The notes: generated from the letters alone by a model not told the origin. Positions 8,580-18,703 are shown, numbered from the stretch's first letter. The stretch: DNA of 64,000 nt from Mycolicibacterium peregrinum (GCF_002102345.1 NZ_LQPP01000013.1:281279-345278); one strand, 5' to 3'. A program made the numbers and translations.

Positions 8580-10420
8580 CGACTACCGAGTGGCGCGGAC
8601 AGGTCACCGATGACGACGATCAAGCCGGCAGTTCCGGCACGTCCAACCTCCCGATCGACGAAAGCGTGCCCCGGCGCCGTGAGGCCCGTGAGCTCCTTCT
8701 GTCACTGCTGCGGCCCTACCGTTGGACGGTCGCGGTGCTGGCCCTGGTGGTCATCGTGGAAAACGCTGCCCGGCTGTCGGTTCCGATCCTGGTGCAGCGC
8801 GGCATCGACCACGGAATCCCGCCGATCCTCGAGGGCGGTCCGGCCCGCGAGTTGATGTTCATCGTCGGCACGCTGTGCGTGGTGGTGATCGTGCAGGCGG
8901 TCAGCCGGATGTTCTTCCTGCGGCGCTCCGGCCGCATCGGTCAACGGGTGCTGCTGGAGTTGCGCCGCCGGGTGTTCCGCCATTTCGGCAGGCTCGATGT
9001 GGCGTTCCACGACCGCTACACCTCGGGCCGGGTCGTCAGCCGGTCCACCAACGACGTCGAAGCCATCCAGGACATGCTGGAAACGGGCTTCGACAGCCTG
9101 ATCACCGCGGTGCTGACACTGTTCGGCACAGCGGTTCTGCTGGTGGCGCTCGATTGGCGGCTGGGTCTGATGTGCCTGGCGGCGTTCCCGATCCTGGTCG
9201 CCCTGGTGTGGTGGTTCCGCAACGAATCGGGCAAGACCTACCGGTTGGTGCGCGAGAGCGCGGCCCTGGTGATCGTGCAATTCGTCGAGACGATGACGGG
9301 TATCAAGGCCGTGCAGGCCTTTCGGCGCGAGCCGCGCAACCAGGAGATCTTCGACGACGTCGCCGACGAGTACCGGGCGATCAACGAGAAGACCTTCAAG
9401 CTGCTGGCGGTCTTCATGCCCGGGGTCAAGCTGGTCGGCAACCTGACGACCGGTGTGGTGCTGCTCTACGGCGGCTATCGCGTGCTGCACGGTGAGATGA
9501 CCATCGGCACGCTGACCGCGTTCCTGCTGTACCTGCGGATGTTCTTCGAGCCGATGCAGGAGATCTCGCAGTTCTTCAACACCTTCCAGTCGGCGTCCTC
9601 GGCGTTGGAGAAGCTGGCAGGGGTGCTGGCGCAGAAGCCCGCGATCGCGGATCCGGCGCAGCCGGTCTCCCTGTCGGAGCCCAAGGGCGACATCGGGTTT
9701 CACGATGTGCGATTCGAGTACGCGCCCGGCCGGCCGGTGTTGCCCGGGCTTGAGCTCGCGGTCCCTGCCGGGCAGACCGTGGCGCTGGTGGGCACCACCG
9801 GGGCGGGCAAGACCACCATCGCCAAGTTGATCGCCCGGTTCTACGACCCGACTGCCGGTTCGGTGACGCTCGACGGTGTGGACCTGCGTGAGCTGGCCCA
9901 GTCCGAACTGCGCCGGCATGTCGTGATGGTCACCCAGGAGAACTTCATGTTCTCCGGGACGGTCGCCGACAACATCCGGTTCGGGCGGCCCGAGGCCACC
10001 GACGCGCAGGTTCGGGAGGCGGCCGCGGCGGTCGGTGCGGACCGCTTCATCGACGCGCTGCCCGACGGGCATGACACCGACGTGGCGAAGCGTGGTGGCC
10101 GGCTTTCGGCGGGCCAGCGTCAGCTGGTGGCGTTCGCCCGGGCGTTCCTGGCCGACCCGGCGGTGCTGATCCTGGACGAGGCGACGTCCTCACTGGACAT
10201 CCCGAGCGAACGAATGGTGCAGCGCGCGTTGGAAACCGTGCTGGCCGATCGCACCGCCCTGGTGATCGCGCACCGGCTGTCCACGGTGCAGATCGCCGAC
10301 CGGGTGCTGGTGCTCGAGCACGGCCGCATCATCGAGGACGGCGCACCGGCGGAGCTGATCGGCCGGTCCGACGGGGCGTACGCGGCGCTGCATCGGGCCT
10401 GGGTGGATTCCCTGGCTTGA
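8576..10420 (+). CDS. ABC exporter half-transporter 3, heterodimer partner
   Basis: A 614-residue half-transporter with an acidic N-terminal tail, six membrane helices and an ATPase domain: Walker A LVGTTGAGKT (about 404), Q-loop VTQENFMF, Walker B VLILDEATSSLD with catalytic Glu535. The signature is LSAGQRQLVAFAR, not LSGGQ. In a heterodimer, this altered signature would face the Walker motifs of transporter 2, which lack the catalytic Glu, and so form one degenerate site. The other site (Walker B Glu here, LSGGQ in transporter 2) stays canonical. The four-base overlap with gene 2 supports the pairing. The export substrate is unknown. It converges on the YtkA-like gene, with 10 bases between stops. 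Confidence 0.88.
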   Translation: MTTTEWRGQVTDDDDQAGSSGTSNLPIDESVPRRREARELLLSLLRPYRWTVAVLALVVIVENAARLSVPILVQRGIDHGIPPILEGGPARELMFIVGTLCVVVIVQAVSRMFFLRRSGRIGQRVLLELRRRVFRHFGRLDVAFHDRYTSGRVVSRSTNDVEAIQDMLETGFDSLITAVLTLFGTAVLLVALDWRLGLMCLAAFPILVALVWWFRNESGKTYRLVRESAALVIVQFVETMTGIKAVQAFRREPRNQEIFDDVADEYRAINEKTFKLLAVFMPGVKLVGNLTTGVVLLYGGYRVLHGEMTIGTLTAFLLYLRMFFEPMQEISQFFNTFQSASSALEKLAGVLAQKPAIADPAQPVSLSEPKGDIGFHDVRFEYAPGRPVLPGLELAVPAGQTVALVGTTGAGKTTIAKLIARFYDPTAGSVTLDGVDLRELAQSELRRHVVMVTQENFMFSGTVADNIRFGRPEATDAQVREAAAAVGADRFIDALPDGHDTDVAKRGGRLSAGQRQLVAFARAFLADPAVLILDEATSSLDIPSERMVQRALETVLADRTALVIAHRLSTVQIADRVLVLEHGRIIEDGAPAELIGRSDGAYAALHRAWVDSLA

Positions 10421-10430
10421 GCCGTCCGGC

Positions 10431-10838
10431 CTATCGCGTGGCGGTGACGCGCAGGACGGCGTCGTAGCTCTGCGGGCCCGAGCCGATGCGCACCGCGATG
10501 TCCCATCGCCCCGGCGTGGAAAGGTCGATGACACCGCGGTAGTCATCTCTACCTATGGGCGTGGCCTCGACGGCCGGCGCGTTCAGGCCGATCTGCGGCA
10601 TGCGTGGTTCGAACCGCACTGAATCCGGTGTCGGGGTTTCGCCCGCGCTGCCCAGGACTTCGACGGTGAGTGGGCTGACTCCCACCTTGGGTGGCTCGTC
10701 CTTCAAGCGCACCAGGTACGGACCTGCGGTGGCTTCGGCGACGATCGGGGGCCGCGGTTGCGGCCACAGCAGCCACAGCATGCCGGCCCCCACCGCGGCG
10801 ACGATCACGATGATGCCCACCCACTGCAGGCGTTTCAT
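10431..10838 (-). CDS. Membrane-anchored YtkA/FixH-like protein
   Basis: A 135-residue protein with one N-terminal membrane helix (VGIIVIVAAVGAGMLWLLW, about 7-25) and an extracytoplasmic domain of beta-strand character. PYLVRLKDEPPKVGVSPLTV, a PRMPQIGL segment and the closing GRWDIAVRIGSG resemble YtkA/FixH-like domains, which are often placed near copper or redox functions, but no Cys or Met-rich copper motif is visible. It lies 7 bases after the DUF1254 gene and is probably the last gene of a three-gene operon. The domain assignment is by pattern and moderately sure. Confidence 0.6.
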   Translation of the reverse strand: MKRLQWVGIIVIVAAVGAGMLWLLWPQPRPPIVAEATAGPYLVRLKDEPPKVGVSPLTVEVLGSAGETPTPDSVRFEPRMPQIGLNAPAVEATPIGRDDYRGVIDLSTPGRWDIAVRIGSGPQSYDAVLRVTATR

Positions 10839-10845
10839 GATCCCG

Positions 10846-12156
10846 CTACAGCTTTTCGATATCGGGCAGTGCCCAGGATTTTTCGAACAGGGCTGGTTTC
10901 GGCCCGTACAGGCGGAACAACACTTCGAACTGGCCGTCCGGGTTTGTCGGGATCCAGTTGGACTCCTGACCGGCCGGGGCGACCGGGCCGAAATACACGT
11001 CGACGGAACCGTCCGGGTTCACGCCGAGATCGGGCCGGTGTGACGACCGGCTGCCGTACGGCTGATCCCGGATCAAGGCATGGGTGGCGCGGTCGTACGC
11101 CGTCGCCGACCAGTACAGCGAGACCGGCGGATCGGCAGGCACCCGTAACCGGTAGATGGCTGCGCCGTCGAAGGCCTCGCCATCGGCGTCGGCAATGGTC
11201 ATCACATAGAACTGGCCCTGGCCAAGGTGTTTGGCGCTGAAGTAGATGAACGAGTACAGCAGACCGCGATCGTCGACGGGGTAGCTGGTCGGGTCGGCGA
11301 AACCGGTCTGCATGCCCTGCACCACCTCGGGTGAGGCGGGCACGGCCCAGTGGGTCCCGTCGAAGTACGGCGGGGTGAAGAACCGCGGATAGTTGGCGTC
11401 GAACCACTCGTGCGCCTCGGCGGCGGCCGCCTCGAGCACTCCCTTCAACTCGTCGTCCGGTTCGAACAGCTTGCCCTGTTCGATGCCGATCGAGGCCAGC
11501 ACCGAGATCATCACCCGGTCGCGCTGCAGCCACGGCTCGCGTTGCACGAACTGGTCGAGCAGTTCGAAGAATCGGAGGTTGTACGGAATTGTGCTGTCGT
11601 ACAAGGTTTCCGACGCGTCGACGAACGTGGTCTCCAATTCGGGCTGCGCCAGCGGATAGCACTTGATGCGCTTGCCGTACTCGGCGGCCGCGGCGACGTC
11701 GGCGTCGGCGCTGGACGCGATGTTCGCCCGCAGCGCCCCGAACCCCGTATAGGTCGCCGACGGCAGCACGATGTAGCCGTCGGGAATCGCGCCGTCGAAT
11801 CCGGGCGGCAGGATCAGGTACCTGCCGCCGTCACCCTTGTCGGCCCCCGCCGGTCCGACGTCTTCGAGCGCTTCCTGCCAGCTGTTGTCGACTGAACCGG
11901 TGATCGAACCGCCTTCTGCCGGTGGGATTTCCAACACGACGGGCCCGTCCTGGGTGTTGTAGAACGGGAAGAAGTACAGGGTGTCGGGGTTGGGGGTCAG
12001 GGTCTGGTTCTTCCAGTCCAGCAATTTCGACCAGAACACCACCTGGTTGTCGGTGGCGCCGAGGCCCTCCGCCGCCTCACGCAGCAGTTCGAAGTTGACG
12101 GCGGTTATACCCCAGATGACGGCTTGCACGGCACGGGCAGGTACCAATGGGTCCAT
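10846..12156 (-). CDS. DUF1254/DUF1214 domain protein
   Basis: A 436-residue protein. The N-terminal part (about 30-170) resembles DUF1254, with the typical TPNPDTLYFFPFYNTQDGPV stretch; the C-terminal part (about 320-430) resembles DUF1214, with VSLYWSATAYD and the closing GPKPALFEKSWALPDIE. Proteins with this pair are common in actinobacteria, often secreted or envelope-linked, and have no established reaction. No clear signal peptide is seen at the chosen start (MDPLVPARAVQAVIWGITAV, weakly hydrophobic). It sits between an epoxide hydrolase (17 bases upstream) and the YtkA-like gene (7 bases downstream), all on the minus strand. Confidence 0.75.
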   Translation of the reverse strand: MDPLVPARAVQAVIWGITAVNFELLREAAEGLGATDNQVVFWSKLLDWKNQTLTPNPDTLYFFPFYNTQDGPVVLEIPPAEGGSITGSVDNSWQEALEDVGPAGADKGDGGRYLILPPGFDGAIPDGYIVLPSATYTGFGALRANIASSADADVAAAAEYGKRIKCYPLAQPELETTFVDASETLYDSTIPYNLRFFELLDQFVQREPWLQRDRVMISVLASIGIEQGKLFEPDDELKGVLEAAAAEAHEWFDANYPRFFTPPYFDGTHWAVPASPEVVQGMQTGFADPTSYPVDDRGLLYSFIYFSAKHLGQGQFYVMTIADADGEAFDGAAIYRLRVPADPPVSLYWSATAYDRATHALIRDQPYGSRSSHRPDLGVNPDGSVDVYFGPVAPAGQESNWIPTNPDGQFEVLFRLYGPKPALFEKSWALPDIEKL

Positions 12157-12173
12157 GCCCTGACGCTAGTACC

Positions 12174-13292
12174 TCAGCGCACGGTGTCGAAGAAGGTCTT
12201 CACATCCTCGACGAACAACTCCGGCTGCTCGAACGCCGCGAAATGTCCGCCGCGCGGCATCGTGGTGAAGTGCGTGACGTTGTAGCCCGTCTCGCACCAG
12301 CTACGCGGGGCGCGCAGGATCTCCAGGGGGAACGACGCGATCCCGGTGGGCAGGCTGACGTATTCGCCTCCGCCCCAAGTGTTGTGGCTCTCCCAGTACA
12401 GCCGGGCCGAGGATGCCGCCGACGCGGTTACCCAGTAGAGCATCACGTTGTCGAGCATCTCGTCTTTGGACACCACATTCTCGGGGTTGCCGTCGCAGTC
12501 CATCCAGGACCAGAATTTCTCCACGATCCAGGCCAGCTGGCCGACGGGGGAATCGACCAGGCCGTACCCGACCGTCTGCGGCCGGGTGGACTGCTGCTTC
12601 ATGTAGCCCGAATCCCATTTGCGGTAATAGTCGATGCGGGCCAGTGCCTTCTGCAGGTCCTCGGTCATCTCGCCGACGCCCTCGGCCGGAGGCTGGGCGA
12701 TCGGCATGTTGACGTGAATGCCCACGCACGAGCCGATGTTGCGGCCGATCTGTGTCGTCACCGCCGCACCCCAGTCACCGCCCTGGGCGCCGTAGCGGTC
12801 GTAGCCCAGCCGTGTCATCAGGGTGTCCCAGGCCTGCGCGATCTTCTCGATGCCCCACCCCGCGGCACTGGGCTTGGCGGAGAACCCGTAACCGGGCAGC
12901 GACGGACACACCACGTCGAATCCCGCCTCGGTCAGCGGCTCGATCACCTTGTGGAATTCCACGATGGATCCCGGCCAGCCGTGGGTGATCAGCAGCGGGA
13001 ACGCGTCCTCGCGTCCGGATCGCTGGTGGATGAAATGGATGTCGAGTCCGTCGATCTCGGTGGTGAAGTGATTGAACCGGTTCAGTGCGGCCTCGCGGGC
13101 ACGCCAGTCGTACTCGTTGGCCCAGTAGGTCGCCAGTTCCTTCGTGTACTCCAGCGGAATGCCCTGGGTCCAGTCCTCGACGCACTCGGCCTCCGGCCAG
13201 CGGGTCCGGTTCAGCCGGGCCTTGAGGTCGTCGAGGTCGGCGTCGGGGATGGCGATGCGGAATGGATTGATCGATTTGTCACTCAGGGTCAT
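12174..13292 (-). CDS. Epoxide hydrolase (EphA-like, alpha/beta hydrolase with EHN domain)
   Basis: A 372-residue enzyme that would open epoxides to diols. The N-terminal EHN-type segment (about 1-100; NPFRIAIPDADLDDLKARL, then WTQGIPLEYTKELATYW) is followed by an alpha/beta hydrolase core: oxyanion motif THGWPGS, LPGYGFSAKPSAAGWG, the nucleophile elbow with Asp in GAQGGDWGAAV, and a late His in MPRGGHFAAFEQPELF. All three catalytic elements are present. It starts an apparent three-gene minus-strand operon. A hairpin separates it from the regulator gene upstream. The substrate is not indicated; host-lipid or xenobiotic epoxides are typical for the family. Confidence 0.85.
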   Translation of the reverse strand: MTLSDKSINPFRIAIPDADLDDLKARLNRTRWPEAECVEDWTQGIPLEYTKELATYWANEYDWRAREAALNRFNHFTTEIDGLDIHFIHQRSGREDAFPLLITHGWPGSIVEFHKVIEPLTEAGFDVVCPSLPGYGFSAKPSAAGWGIEKIAQAWDTLMTRLGYDRYGAQGGDWGAAVTTQIGRNIGSCVGIHVNMPIAQPPAEGVGEMTEDLQKALARIDYYRKWDSGYMKQQSTRPQTVGYGLVDSPVGQLAWIVEKFWSWMDCDGNPENVVSKDEMLDNVMLYWVTASAASSARLYWESHNTWGGGEYVSLPTGIASFPLEILRAPRSWCETGYNVTHFTTMPRGGHFAAFEQPELFVEDVKTFFDTVR

Positions 13293-13333
13293 GAGGCCAT
13301 CCTGCCAGCGCCAGGTGGCGCGATGTGCTGAGT

Positions 13334-13382
13334 GTTGCGCTGAAGATCGTGGCTACCTGGTGACCGCAATCTTCAGCGCAAC
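13334..13382 (-). terminator. Long intergenic hairpin after the GAF-LuxR gene
   Basis: GTTGCGCTGAAGAT (13334-13347) pairs perfectly with ATCTTCAGCGCAAC (13369-13382); further imperfect pairing (about four pairs) extends inward. It lies 25 bases after the regulator's stop and before the epoxide hydrolase start. It is more elaborate than a simple terminator and may be a copy of a dispersed palindrome, but I found no second copy in the window. Confidence 0.55.
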
Positions 13383-13406
13383 TGTTTCGGGCGATCCTCC
13401 CGAAAG

Positions 13407-14246
13407 TCAGGGAATCTGCCGCAGCCGACGGGCCTTGGACACCGCCTCATGGCGGTTACGCGCTCCGAGCTTGGCCGCCGCGCTGCGCAGATAGCTCTTC
13501 ACCGTCTCCGGCTTGAGTGAAAGCCGCTGGGCAGCTTCGGCATTGGTGCAGCCCAGCGCGACCTGCGCCAGCACATCGATCTCGCGGACCGTAAGGGGAG
13601 CGCTGGCAGGCCGGTCGCCGCGCAGCGCCACTGCCAGCCGGTCGGCGAGCTCGCGCAACGGCCCGGCCAGGTCGGGGGTGTCGGCGGCGAGCCGGCGCAG
13701 GTCGGCGTGCACCTCGCGGATCTGTTCGGTGTCGGCCGGGCGGTCGGCGAAGGTGGTCAGCGCCGCCTCGCGCATCCGCATCCGCCGGTCCACCTCGTCG
13801 CGCACCCGTAGTTCCTCGCTCAGTCGCTGCGCCGAGGCCACCATCGCGGCGGCGGTGCGGCCGCCGATCGGGGCGCTGGTGCGGTGCGCGCCGTAGAGCA
13901 CGGCCCGCGCCTGGCCGTCGACGACCACAGGCACCGCCAGGATCGAGCGGATGCCCTCGGACAACACCGGCTCGTCGTAGTCGTGGGTGATGGTCGAAGC
14001 GCGCCGGTAGTCGGGCACCGAGATGGGACGACGTGACACCACGCTGGCCCCGCCCAACCCGGCCCGGGGCAGCACCGCAAGCCCGCGCATCGCCCCGGTG
14101 CGGGTACCGAAGAACTCGCTGAGCAGCAGGGTGCCCTCGTGCACCTGCCCGCCGAAGGCCAGTGGGAGGCCCGTGTCGGTGGCCATTCGGCGCAGTTCGG
14201 CGCGCACCGCGTCGGCGTCACGGGGCCGCAGCAGCGAGGGGCGCAT
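13407..14246 (-). CDS. GAF domain LuxR-family regulator
   Basis: A 279-residue transcription factor. Residues about 10-150 look like a GAF-type sensor domain (GLPLAFGGQVHEGTLLLSEF, then ILAVPVVVDGQARAVLYGA), a helical linker follows, and the C-terminal LuxR-type helix-turn-helix is at about 215-275 (LTVREIDVLAQVALGCTNAE followed by AQRLSLKPETVKSYLRSA). It is divergent from the two acyl-CoA ligase genes, with 59 bases between starts, so it most likely controls them in response to a carboxylic acid or its CoA ester. That is inference from layout; the ligand is unknown. Confidence 0.82.
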   Translation of the reverse strand: MRPSLLRPRDADAVRAELRRMATDTGLPLAFGGQVHEGTLLLSEFFGTRTGAMRGLAVLPRAGLGGASVVSRRPISVPDYRRASTITHDYDEPVLSEGIRSILAVPVVVDGQARAVLYGAHRTSAPIGGRTAAAMVASAQRLSEELRVRDEVDRRMRMREAALTTFADRPADTEQIREVHADLRRLAADTPDLAGPLRELADRLAVALRGDRPASAPLTVREIDVLAQVALGCTNAEAAQRLSLKPETVKSYLRSAAAKLGARNRHEAVSKARRLRQIP

Positions 14247-14252
14247 TGCAGG

Positions 14253-14270
14253 TACCCACTTTCGGGGGTA
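14253..14270. promoter_or_regulatory. Imperfect palindrome in the regulator/ligase divergent promoter
   Basis: TACCC (14253-14257) and GGGTA (14266-14270) form a short inverted repeat with 8 bases between them, in the 59-base gap between divergent genes. It could be an operator for the LuxR-type regulator. Weak, as the arms are only five bases. Confidence 0.3.
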
Positions 14271-14305
14271 GCGGTGGGGCGAGTGTGACGTAGAGCATAA
14301 CTGTC

Positions 14306-16003
14306 ATGAATGTCGCTGCGAGCAACACCGGTCGCTACCGCGACGCCCGTGACCAGCTGGTTGCCACCCTCGGGGACTACGGCCGGGCCGTCGAGGAATT
14401 CACCTGGCCGCAGATCACCGGCACTTTCAACTGGGCGATCGACTGGTTCGACGCCATCGCCAGGGACAACGACCGCACAGCGCTGTGGATCGTCGAGGAG
14501 GACGGTTCCGAGCAGCAGGTCACGTTTGCCGAGATGGCGCAGCGGTCCGACAGTGTTGCGGGCTGGTTGCACGGGCTCGGGGTGGGCAAGGGTGACCGGG
14601 TCCTGTTGATGCTCGGCAATCAGGTCGAGTTGTGGGAGGCCATGCTGGCCATCGCCAAGCTGGGTGCGGTCATCATGCCGACCACCGGGGCGCTGGGCCC
14701 GGCGGATCTGGCCGACCGCATCGCCCGCGGCGGCGCCCGGTTCGTCATCGCCAATCCCGCCGACACCGCCAAGTTCGCCGACGTGCCGGGTGACTACGTG
14801 CGCATCGCGGTAGGTGCCCCGGTATCCGGCTGGCACCGCTACGCCGACGCCTACGATGTGCCAGCGCGCCGGTTCGACGCGTGCACCACGGTCGACGACC
14901 CGATGCTCATCTACTTCACCTCAGGCACCACCAGCAAGCCGAAGCTGGTCGAGCATTCCCAGGTCTCCTACCCGGTCGGGCATCTCACCACGATGGCCTG
15001 GATCGGGGTCAGGCCCGGCGATGTGCACCTGGCGATCAGCTCACCGGGCTGGGCCAAGCACGCCTGGAGTTGTTTCTTCGCACCGTGGATCGCCGAGGCC
15101 ACGATCTTCGTCTACAACTACGCGCGCTTCGATGCTGCGGCGCTGCTGGACCAGCTGCGCCGGGCGGGGGTCAACACGTTCTGTGCCCCGCCGACGGTGT
15201 GGCGCATGTTGATCCAGGCTGACCTGGGGGAGCGTCCCGAGGGGCTGCGCGAGATCCTCGGCGCCGGTGAGCCGTTGAACCCGGACGTGATCACCCAGGT
15301 CGAGAAGGCGTGGGGGTTGACGATCCGCGACGGGTTCGGCCAGACCGAGACCACTCTGCAGGTTGGCAACACCCCGGGGCAGCCGGTGAAACCCGGCTCG
15401 ATGGGCCGCCCGATGCCGGGTGTTCCGGTGGTGCTGGTGGATCCGATCACCGGCACACCTGCCGAGGAGGGCGAGATCTGCCTGGACCTGGCACAGCATC
15501 CGCGCAACCTGATGACGGGGTATCTCGGTGACCCGCAACGCAACGAGGCGGTGATGGCCGGCGGCTATTACCACACCGGCGATGTCGCCGGTCGTGACGC
15601 CGACGGCTACATCACCTACATCGGCCGGACCGACGACGTGTTCAAGTCCAGCGACTACAAGGTGTCGCCGTTCGAGCTGGAAAGCGTGCTGATCGAGCAT
15701 CCGGCCGTGGTCGAGGCTGCGGTGGTGCCACAACCGGACGACACCCGGTTGGCGGTGCCCAAGGCCTACGTCGCGCTGGCCGAGGGCTGGGAAGCCAACG
15801 CGCAGACGGCAAAAGATGTGATGGCTTACGCCCGGGATCACCTCGCGCCGTATCTCAAGGTGCGTCGGGTCGAGTTCCTCGACCTGCCCAAGACCGTTTC
15901 GGGCAAGATCCGCCGCGTCGAGTTGCGCAAGCGGGAGGATGCGGCTCACCAAGCGGGCCAACCGATTTCCACCGAATACCGATACGAGGATTTACTGGGA
16001 TGA
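14306..16003 (+). CDS. AMP-forming acyl-CoA synthetase (medium-chain/acetyl-CoA synthetase-like)
   Basis: A 565-residue adenylate-forming ligase that converts a carboxylate, ATP and CoA to an acyl-CoA. Motifs: P-loop [16 protein letters not shown], adenine site GFGQTET, hinge region [20 protein letters not shown], and the C-terminal catalytic Lys in [25 protein letters not shown] near the start resembles the acetyl-CoA synthetase/medium-chain ligase branch rather than long-chain FadD enzymes. It is divergent from the GAF-LuxR gene and overlaps the next ligase by four bases (ATGA). The substrate is uncertain, and two tandem ligases suggest related acids of different length. Confidence 0.87.
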   Translation: MNVAASNTGRYRDARDQLVATLGDYGRAVEEFTWPQITGTFNWAIDWFDAIARDNDRTALWIVEEDGSEQQVTFAEMAQRSDSVAGWLHGLGVGKGDRVLLMLGNQVELWEAMLAIAKLGAVIMPTTGALGPADLADRIARGGARFVIANPADTAKFADVPGDYVRIAVGAPVSGWHRYADAYDVPARRFDACTTVDDPMLIYFTSGTTSKPKLVEHSQVSYPVGHLTTMAWIGVRPGDVHLAISSPGWAKHAWSCFFAPWIAEATIFVYNYARFDAAALLDQLRRAGVNTFCAPPTVWRMLIQADLGERPEGLREILGAGEPLNPDVITQVEKAWGLTIRDGFGQTETTLQVGNTPGQPVKPGSMGRPMPGVPVVLVDPITGTPAEEGEICLDLAQHPRNLMTGYLGDPQRNEAVMAGGYYHTGDVAGRDADGYITYIGRTDDVFKSSDYKVSPFELESVLIEHPAVVEAAVVPQPDDTRLAVPKAYVALAEGWEANAQTAKDVMAYARDHLAPYLKVRRVEFLDLPKTVSGKIRRVELRKREDAAHQAGQPISTEYRYEDLLG

Positions 16004-17625
16004 AGTCCTATGATCGCGGCCGTACCGATGTGCCTGTGCTCGAGGAGACCATTGGGGCGAACTTCGAGCGCATGGTGGCGGCCGGGCCGGACGCTGACGC
16101 GCTGGTCGAGGTGGCCACCGGAAGGCGCTGGACCTATGTGGAACTCGACGCCGAGGTCGATGCGGTGGCCCGGGGATTGATGGCGTTGGGAGTGGCCAAG
16201 GGCGATCGCGTAGGGATCTGGGCGCCCAACTGCGCCGAGTGGGTGATGCTACAGCTCGCGACGGCCAAGATCGGCGCGATCCTGGTCAACATCAACCCGG
16301 CCTACCGAACCCACGAGCTGGCCTACGTACTCAAGCAATCCGGCATCCGGACCCTGGTGTCGGCCACTGCGTTCAAGTCCTCGGACTATGTGACGATGGT
16401 GGCCGAGGTGCAGGCCGACTGCCCGGCGCTCAAGGACATCATCTTTCTGGGCACTCTGGATTGGGATCAGCTGCATACCGAGCAGGTGGGCGAGGAGCAG
16501 TTGCGCGCCCGGATCGCCGAGCTGTCCAACACCGATCCGATCAACATCCAGTACACCTCGGGGACAACAGGTTTCCCCAAGGGTGCGACGCTGAGCCATC
16601 GCAACATCCTCAACAACGGGTTCTTCGTCGGCGGGTTGATCAACTTCGACCGCGGTGACCGGGTGTGCATCCCGGTGCCGTTCTATCACTGTTTCGGCAT
16701 GGTGATGGGCAATCTCGGGGCGTTGACCCATGGTGCGGCGATCGTGATCCCCGCCCCGGGGTTCGACCCCGGGATCACGCTGGCCACCGTCGAGGCGGAG
16801 CAGTGCACCGCCCTGTACGGGGTGCCGACGATGTTCATCGCGATGCTCGGTCATCCCGACTTCGCCGGTTTCGACCTGTCCTCGCTGCGCACCGGCATCA
16901 TGGCGGGTTCGGTCTGCCCGGTCGAGGTGATGAAACGGGTGGTGGCCGACATGCACATGGCCGAGGTGGCCATCTGTTACGGCATGACCGAGACCTCGCC
17001 GGTGTCGTGTCAGACCCTGGTCGATGACGATCTGGAGCGTCGCACCGCGACCATCGGCCGGGTCCATCCGCACCTCGAGGTCAAGATCGTCGACCCCGAT
17101 ACCGGTGAGACCGTCGAGCGCGGGCAGTCCGGGGAGTTCTGCACCCGCGGGTATTCGGTGATGCTGGGTTACTGGAAAGAGGAGGCCAAGACTGCGGAAG
17201 CCATTGATTCCGAGGGGTGGATGCACACCGGGGATCTGGCGGTGATGCGTGCGGACGGCTACTGCACGGTGGTCGGCCGGATCAAGGACATGGTGATCCG
17301 CGGCGGGGAGAACGTGTACCCGCGCGAGATCGAGGAGTTCCTCTACACCCACCCCGACATCGACGATGCGCAGGTGATCGGGGTTCCCGATGCGAAGTAC
17401 GGGGAAGAGATCTGCGCGTGGATCCGGATGAAGCCGGGCTGCGCGCCGTTGGATGCCGAGGCGGTGCGGGCATTCGCGTCGGGCAAGCTGGCGCATTACA
17501 AGATCCCGCGTTATGTGCATGTGGTGGAAGAGTTCCCGATGACGGTCACCGGCAAGATCCGCAAGGTCGACATGCGCGACGAGAGCGTCAAGCTGCTCGG
17601 GTTGGACTCCGGACAACCGGGATAA
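16000..17625 (+). CDS. Fatty-acyl-CoA synthetase (FadD family)
   Basis: A 541-residue adenylate-forming ligase. Motifs: [18 protein letters not shown] (P-loop), [23 protein letters not shown] (adenine site), [40 protein letters not shown] (hinge) and [13 protein letters not shown] with the catalytic Lys. The sequence is close to the group annotated as FadD35-like in mycobacteria, though I would not fix the number. It is translationally coupled to the preceding ligase through ATGA. It converges on the asparaginase gene with one base between stops (17625/17627), leaving no room for a separate terminator. Confidence 0.88.
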   Translation: MKSYDRGRTDVPVLEETIGANFERMVAAGPDADALVEVATGRRWTYVELDAEVDAVARGLMALGVAKGDRVGIWAPNCAEWVMLQLATAKIGAILVNINPAYRTHELAYVLKQSGIRTLVSATAFKSSDYVTMVAEVQADCPALKDIIFLGTLDWDQLHTEQVGEEQLRARIAELSNTDPINIQYTSGTTGFPKGATLSHRNILNNGFFVGGLINFDRGDRVCIPVPFYHCFGMVMGNLGALTHGAAIVIPAPGFDPGITLATVEAEQCTALYGVPTMFIAMLGHPDFAGFDLSSLRTGIMAGSVCPVEVMKRVVADMHMAEVAICYGMTETSPVSCQTLVDDDLERRTATIGRVHPHLEVKIVDPDTGETVERGQSGEFCTRGYSVMLGYWKEEAKTAEAIDSEGWMHTGDLAVMRADGYCTVVGRIKDMVIRGGENVYPREIEEFLYTHPDIDDAQVIGVPDAKYGEEICAWIRMKPGCAPLDAEAVRAFASGKLAHYKIPRYVHVVEEFPMTVTGKIRKVDMRDESVKLLGLDSGQPG

Positions 17626-17626
17626 C

Positions 17627-18703
17627 TCAGCCCCAGCGCTTGATCACCTCGGCCACCGGCTTGCCGGTGGCCAGTGCCGCCATGACCAGTACCCGCGCCT
17701 GGCTCGGCCGAAGGTGGGGGACCATGACCGCACCGGCCTTCACCATGTCGTCGCCGGGACCGTATTCGGCGATGACGTCCCCGGTGGGGACACGGCTGGA
17801 GATTCCGAAGGACACCCCGCCCGGTGCGTGCCGGCGTACGGCGTCGACCACGCCGTCGCCCGCGTTGCCGGATCCCAGTGCCTCGACGATGATTCCGCGC
17901 GCTCCCGCGGCCACCGCGGCATCGATGGGGCCGGGGCCGTCACCGGGGTAGGCCGCGACGACGTTGACGCGCGGGGCACTGACCGCAGGCACCTCACCGA
18001 GGAAAGGCCGCTGCGCGGGGTGGTCCAGGGTGAAGGTGTTGTCGGCGACGGACCCGATGGGTGGGGTGCCGCCGAACGCGTGGAGATCCTGGGTGTTCAC
18101 CTTGTGGGTCCCCAAGGCCTGGAAGACGTCCCCGGCGAACATGATCATCACGCCCTGATCGCGGGCGGTGGGACTGGAGGCGACGGTCAGTGCGTCCCGC
18201 AGGTTTGCCGGCCCGTCGGCATCCGGTGCGTCGGAGCTGCGCTGCGCCCCGGTCAGCACGATGGGCGCGGGCCCGTTGTACGTGACGTCCAGCCACATCG
18301 CGGTGTCTTCCATCGTGTCGGTGCCGTGGGTGATGACCACGCCGGACGCCCCGTCGGCCACTGCCTTCTTGGCCGCCGCCCCGATCACGTCCCAGTCAGC
18401 CGGGGTCAGCTGTGAACTGTCCTTCTTCATCACATCCATGACCTCGACGTCCAGGCCTGCCGCCAGGTCGGAGCCACTGACCGTCGGACGGCGCACGCCG
18501 TTGGCATCGGTGCTTGTCGCGATGGTCCCGCCGGTGGTGATCACCACGACCCGCCCCGGTGCCGATTCGCCCTTGGCGCTGTCCGGGTTTGTCGTTGCTT
18601 CGGTGGAGTTGGTGTTCGTCGAACATGCTGTCAGCGCGACGGCGAGAAAGAATGTGCCGATCGCCAGTCGCGACCGGGCGGGGCGGGCTGCGAAGTTCGT
18701 CAT
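17627..18703 (-). CDS. ansA: Secreted lipoprotein L-asparaginase
   Basis: A 358-residue type I/II asparaginase that would hydrolyse asparagine to aspartate and ammonia outside the membrane. The ATG at 18703 gives a lipoprotein signal: MTNFAARPARSRLAIGTFFL then the lipobox LTACS. Longer in-frame starts would bury this signal. The mature protein has both threonine motifs, VVVITTGGTIATSTDANG and VVITHGTDTMEDTAMW, and ends LATGKPVAEVIKRWG. In M. tuberculosis AnsA supplies nitrogen and ammonia that buffers acid; here the protein appears lipid-anchored. It is divergent from a small membrane protein gene. Confidence 0.85.
   Translation of the reverse strand: MTNFAARPARSRLAIGTFFLAVALTACSTNTNSTEATTNPDSAKGESAPGRVVVITTGGTIATSTDANGVRRPTVSGSDLAAGLDVEVMDVMKKDSSQLTPADWDVIGAAAKKAVADGASGVVITHGTDTMEDTAMWLDVTYNGPAPIVLTGAQRSSDAPDADGPANLRDALTVASSPTARDQGVMIMFAGDVFQALGTHKVNTQDLHAFGGTPPIGSVADNTFTLDHPAQRPFLGEVPAVSAPRVNVVAAYPGDGPGPIDAAVAAGARGIIVEALGSGNAGDGVVDAVRRHAPGGVSFGISSRVPTGDVIAEYGPGDDMVKAGAVMVPHLRPSQARVLVMAALATGKPVAEVIKRWG

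Noticed and set aside
14253..14270. TACCC/GGGTA repeat considered as a copper-type operator
   Set aside because: The spacing is eight bases rather than three and the arms are shorter than at 62777-62850; kept only as a weak LuxR operator candidate.
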